In this document: in pieces, positions 60,677 through 64,000 of the stretch
Numbering within the stretch: the stretch's first letter is position 1
How the letters are laid out: each line of letters starts with the position of its first letter
Source: Scenedesmus sp. ARA3
Taxonomy: Eukaryota > Chlorophyta > Chlorophyceae > Sphaeropleales > Scenedesmaceae
Length of the DNA stretch: 64,000 bases
Reading direction: 5' to 3'
Assembly: GCA_004335835.1 (NCBI GenBank)
Contig: RWJK01001661.1
Coordinates: forward strand, 92,739-156,738
Made by a program: the position numbers and the translations under genes
The notes under the pieces: model-generated
The model's input: the letters and a program-made list of their open reading frames with translations, nothing else
The model's database searches: none
Told to the model about the DNA's origin: nothing

Positions 60677-60710
<34 letters not shown>

Positions 60711-63066
60711 ACTGCTGCTGCTACAAGGTAATGCTGCTTCTCAATTGCTGAAGCTGCTGCAGTGCGGACAGTTCTACGCCTCATTGTTGGTGGCGTTCAC
60801 ATAGCTTGTGTGCATGTTTGAGGCAGCCCTGAACGGCGTGTTTGGTTACAAGCAGTTGTATAGTGCATCGACATAGCTGAGCGTCGACAACAGCCATGTT
60901 GCTTCAGCAGGTGGTCGAGTCAACAGCGCTGCTAGCATGCATTGCAGCCGCAAGGAGGCCCCCCTGGGTAGCGGCTGCTGTGCTGCCGCTTACCTCGAGA
61001 GCATACCCAGTTATCTCGGCTTCCACAGGTAGTGGCAAAGGGTCTTCCTCAACAGAGCCCTCGATGATCGCGCGATTTGTATAAATCCATGCCGTTCTGG
61101 CCACCACAGTCAGCACCACCCAGTAGGTGGCTGCTGCGGTGGGGTCTGGGCTGATGCTGCACGTCACTGTGCGGGTTGTCTTGTCGTAGGCGCAGTCTGC
61201 GGGACAACACAGCACAGCGCGCCGATCGTAAGGACAGCAGCCGCGTGCAGATCGTGACATCAGCGGGTGTACACCACATGTGCTGCTGACTGCCACTAGC
61301 ACTGTACAAGTCCCGTGTGCTCAGGTATGAGAAGTCCTGTCACTGGTGTGTCGTCATCAAAACATTAAATCATTTGTTTATTTACGGACCCTGATTAAAT
61401 GCCATCTGAGATGGTGCCAGGCCCCACATGTAACTATCCTCTCGCAAAACATGGCAAGCTGGGCAAGCTGGTGCACAATATATCGTAAGCTGGTGCGAGG
61501 CTGCAGAGCGTGTCTCTTCCTCTGCCCAGCTGCCTGCAGAGCGTGCACAACTTGATGAAGCCTGATAAGCGCTGTTTTGCGTCATGTGCACCTGCTGCCT
61601 CTACCGCAGTAGCAGCTACTGCTTGCGCTGACATCAGCAGAGTGCAGCCGACAAGAACAGTGCGTAGGTTTGTGCGGCTGCTGAGCTGCAGCAGCGCACA
61701 GCAACAGTTGCAGTCTGTCATGGAAGTTCCACATGTTGCCACCAGGGTGGCAGCACACGGCGGCGGCAGAAGCATCTGATTGACGAACCGGCACTGTATG
61801 ATTGCAAGTGCTGTATGCAACAACACATCAGCATGCGACTCACTGCCTGTCTGGTGAGCTCCCTCCGGCAACACTTGCGTCCATTCAATATCATCCACGA
61901 TTGGGCCCAAATCTAGCCCATCGCGCAGCACATCCTTGATGACCACGCGTGTGGCAGCAGCCGTGGTGGCTGCGGTGATGGTGAGCGTGAAGGGTGTGTT
62001 GACGAATGGCACCCTAGTGGAGGCGTCCAACTGGATGCTGAATGGGTTCTGCGCAGTGCAGCGCACAGTGGAACATAGAAACAGACGTAATTTGTAAAGA
62101 TACACATCCTTTGGTGTCAGGTTTTGCTGCAAGGGAAATCCCATGCATTGCTGCACACTATGCTCTATGCTTACGGCTGGAGGAGTGACGCCAGCCTTTA
62201 CAAGCGATGACATCCTTGCATTTCCAGCGTTGTCACCAGACAGCGCAGCGCTTTTGGTGAAGGGCCCAGCAGTAGCCCCACCGGCAGGCAGGACCATCTT
62301 GTAATCCTGGTTGGCGTTTCCTGCAGCAGGATGCATCCAGCACACATAGATTAGCACTGCGGAGACCGGCGTTAAGCATCATTAAATCTGAATGCGCAAT
62401 TGCTGCATGCTGCAGCGAGGGCAGCAAGGAAACAGTGCCCTCTGGCCTGAGGCATCAGCAGGATGCAGACAGTGCAGAGGAACCTTTGCCCACTGAACCT
62501 GACATGGTTGAACTCTCTGCTGCATCCTGCTGCTGCCTGCCAGTGGGCACTAGCACAGTCAGTCAGACAAGTATCTGATGCAGCAACACGCATTGCTGAC
62601 CACCACAGCATGATCATGAGCCATGGGTCACGTCACACTGTGAGGCACCCATGTGCACCAGCAGTACTGCGCCATGTGCTGTGTGACAAACGTGGAAAGC
62701 CTGCCAGGCTGGCAGCAACCGTGCGTAGCTGTCGGCAACTGCTAGCAGCACCATAGATAACTGCACTTGTGGTGCTTGCAAGCAGCTGCTTGGCCTGGGC
62801 CTGCAGGCCTGGAGGCCTCGAGGAGCTCCAGGCCTGGTCCGGCCTGGATCAGGCAAGCGTCTGCCAATCGAGCCGCTACGCCACCCTTCGGATCGGATTA
62901 ATGTCTCTGCATGAAGTTGATTAACCATTATGTTGTAAAAGCACTTGCACGGGCACTTTGCAGCTCTTGAAGGCGTGCAAAGCATGTCGGAGACGCTGTA
63001 CCCACCTTCAACCAAAGCACCACCCAGCAGCCATAAGGCCATCAAACTAAATATCAAAGTGCTCAT
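46054..63066 (-). CDS. Large secreted DUF11-like repeat protein with Cys-rich C-terminus
   Basis: Predicted cell-wall or extracellular-matrix protein. A candidate first exon (63066-63006) encodes a signal peptide (MSTLIFSLMALWLLGGALVE) and matches the phase of the next exon, 62320-62175, but other 5' exons cannot be excluded. The body is a chain of DUF11-like beta-sandwich modules, each normally of two exons: an A exon (motif NTPFTFTITAAT...IKDVLPSGL) entered in phase 0 and left in phase 1, and a B exon (CSISPDPTAAATYRVVLTV...YTN.A.IEG) entered in phase 1 and left in phase 0. Cys-rich exons follow, ending in CCPGYVC... and CGSGLYCAPNKTC. Skipping one decayed pair (58287-59235), the exons sum to 1,840 residues in frame. 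An in-frame TAG lies at 46836-46838. No membrane anchor is visible. DUF11 is mostly known from prokaryotic surface proteins. Exon coordinates are in the module entries. Confidence 0.8.
47925..48084 (-). repeat. CTG tract (coding strand) with 50-N gap
   Basis: Pure CAG on the plus strand, CTG on the gene's strand, with N at 47979-48028. It ends within 20 bp of the acceptor of the exon starting at 47907. True length unknown. Confidence 0.95.
48720..48960 (-). repeat. Two intronic copies of the 48990 exon's donor edge
   Basis: The exon end encoding LPAGLKPYTDLWSVTPPV recurs downstream in the intron at about 48890-48950 and, more diverged, at about 48735-48800. In the nearer copy the donor GTGAGA has become GCGAGT. 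Confidence 0.88.
51055..51180 (-). repeat. Two upstream copies of the 50947 exon's acceptor edge
   Basis: The exon start CAG|GAGCCGCTGGGGCCTCC (EPLGPPLLAVSKVGP) is preceded in the intron by copies beginning near 51066 (KPLGPPVSAVSKAGP) and 51177 (EPVESPVLAVAK). Each has its own CTGCAG acceptor. Only the last continues in frame. Confidence 0.9.
51580..51835 (-). repeat. Three upstream copies of the 51485 exon's acceptor edge
   Basis: The exon start (DKCAKTGLGSFSCGW) is preceded in the intron by copies near 51615, 51705 and 51820 (each GSFSCR), separated by CTG tracts of varying length. Two copies keep an ACTGCAG or CCTGCAG acceptor. Confidence 0.92.
53391..53537 (-). other. DUF11-like gene: Cys-containing linker exon
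   Basis: 49 codons, phase 0 on both sides, between the upper and middle module blocks: VPTCANTNGASQGG, GCPGGYTLKVNAAV and WTGRCCDA. It could be skipped without a frameshift. Confidence 0.82.
53727..53766 (-). repeat. Upstream copy of the 53537 exon's acceptor edge
   Basis: CAG|GTTCCCACGTGTGCCAACAC resembles CAG|GTGCCGACATGCGCTAACAC at the true exon start 190 bp downstream. The copy runs into a stop (ATGTAG) after 14 codons. Confidence 0.85.
57957..58043. repeat. CTG tract (plus strand) in module intron
   Basis: Imperfect CTG repeat with TGT interruptions. On the gene strand this is CAG and it lies mid-intron, over 180 bp from the next acceptor. Similar tracts are at 59421-59473 and 60598-60722. 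Confidence 0.9.
58287..59237 (-). pseudogene. Decayed A/B module inside the DUF11-like gene
   Basis: The A exon lacks a usable acceptor: its expected CTGCGCAG is CTGCGCGGAG, and splicing after that AG shifts the frame. The B exon (58473-58287) is 187 nt where its relatives are 194-209, with a 4-nt deletion after GCCACC that breaks the frame. Skipping both keeps the transcript in phase. Confidence 0.75.
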
Positions 63067-63941
63067 TATGATATTTTCAACTCAAGGTAGAGAAAACGTG
63101 GTCTCGGGACTCCTCGGCAGGAAGCAAGCAGCCTGTAAGTTGACCGTGATTGGTTGATTATGTTCGGTTTGTGCTGTAAACACTTTAACAGCTTATGATT
63201 GACTCATGCTGCGAACAAAGAGTGCCTGCACGTCCAGCAAGGACCTACGACACTATGTTACGCGCAAGGGGGATTATCGACCGCCTCAAAGCGACTGTAT
63301 CAGGTCCGTGTTCATTGAATAAACACAAACTGTAGTTGAAACGGAGTCGTATTTGGCTAGGACAAACAGGCATGCACTGCTGCAGTTGCACGGCACACCA
63401 CGCACACCAGTACGTACGTGGGTACACGCTACAGCAGCTGCCTTGCACGGCCATGAAAAAATCGATGGACGAGGACTGTGACGAACTTTATAAAGCATGT
63501 CGAAGCTAAGGACAGGTTACAAACATACATACAGCAATTGAAAACATTTGAACTAAAAGTAACTATCCACGCAGCTGCTGCCTCTTGATGGCTGCTTCTA
63601 CGAGAGTTGGGATACATCTGCTGCTTTGTCAGCTGCGCAGCTGCATGCAGGGCGAGCTGGTGGTGAGTTCAAGTCCTAAAATGAGCATGCTGGGAGCTCG
63701 CAGTCCTGTTTGATCATGGTTGCTCTGAAATAGAACGCTGCATTGTGGTTAAGCGCTGCGGAATTTGTGGGGTACACCGTAGACGAGTGTCTGTGCGACT
63801 GCGGTTTTTAAACTGAGGACGAGGCTGGAACAAGGCTATCTCGCACAGCAAAGGTGCGGGAGGGACCTGTCACAGCCGGGGATGCAGCGGCTTACAAAAC
63901 GGCGCAGGCGCCATGGGCGAGCCGTGACAGCGCTGTTACTT

Positions 63942-64000
<59 letters not shown>
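63067..64000. other. Upstream region of DUF11-like gene to window edge
   Basis: No supported gene; the few small frames show no family features. Presumably promoter and intergenic sequence. It ends in the CAG run listed separately. Confidence 0.45.
63944..64000. repeat. CAG tract at the window end
   Basis: Nineteen uninterrupted CAG units running off the window. Given the two gaps in similar tracts, a contig break here would not be surprising. Confidence 0.95.

Larger units (their letters stand above)
54040..62320 (-). other. DUF11-like gene: upstream A/B modules
   Basis: In transcript order: 62320-62175 (B-like half); A/B pairs 62048-61844 with 61196-60994; 60392-60188 with 59931-59738; the decayed pair near 59235-58287; 57773-57575 with 56968-56769; 56398-56194 with 55747-55548; 55043-54854 with 54248-54040. 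A exons are 190-205 nt, B exons 194-209 nt. Introns between modules also share sequence (for example GCTGAGCAGGCATG near 57066 and 58561), so whole 1.2-1.65-kb units were duplicated. Confidence 0.85.

Noticed and set aside
62614..63066. Long form of the signal-peptide exon of the DUF11-like gene
   Set aside because: The donor after 61 nt (GTGGGT) is the only one seen whose phase matches the next exon; the longer reading has no compatible donor.

Overview
This window is nuclear DNA of a green alga, most likely a chlorophyte of the Chlorophyceae type. The evidence is intron-dense genes with GT-AG introns, very abundant CAG/CTG tracts that become poly-Gln, poly-Ala and poly-Ser in proteins, and the gene set itself: a plant-type 3-ketoacyl-CoA synthase, a plastid-type sigma factor, a PP2A scaffold subunit and an LRR-receptor nucleotidyl cyclase. 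All gene models here were assembled by eye from reading frames, splice sites and intron phase. For every gene except the last one, the exon phases close exactly. No tRNA, rRNA, CRISPR array or intact transposon was seen.

Layout: (1) <1-5938 minus, long coiled-coil protein, 3' end outside the window. (2) 6610-9866 minus, J-domain protein with a plastid-like leader, six exons. (3) 10382-14110 plus, PP2A 65-kDa scaffold subunit A, nine exons, 588 aa, divergent from gene 2. (4) 15769-27985 plus, receptor-like protein with signal peptide, LRRs, one membrane span and two class III cyclase domains, 19 exons, 2,029 aa. (5) 29658-34606 plus, 3-ketoacyl-CoA synthase, 12 exons, 493 aa. (6) 35937-39462 minus, DHHC-type S-acyltransferase, seven exons including an 18-nt micro-exon that encodes the catalytic motif, 334 aa. 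(7) 40107-44250 plus, divergent sigma-70-like factor, six exons. (8) 46054-about 63066 minus, large extracellular protein built from DUF11-like two-exon modules and Cys-rich segments, about 27 exons plus one decayed module. The genes do not form an operon or an obvious pathway; neighbours are arranged divergently or convergently.

The most striking feature is a pattern shared by six of the eight genes. Short stretches that span a splice site (the edge of an exon plus the start or end of the adjoining intron) have been duplicated in tandem, once to four times, at 13 places. Where the donor side is duplicated, the first donor keeps the conserved reading frame and the later copies lie in the intron. 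Where the acceptor side is duplicated, the last acceptor keeps the frame and the earlier copies lie in the intron. Introns therefore appear to grow by exon-edge duplication without changing the protein. CTG tracts (sense strand) sit just upstream of many acceptors, and two 50-N assembly gaps fall inside such tracts. Other points of note are the split active site of the two cyclase domains, the sigma factor with its DNA-melting segment replaced by poly-Ser, and an in-frame TAG plus a decayed module in the DUF11-like gene.
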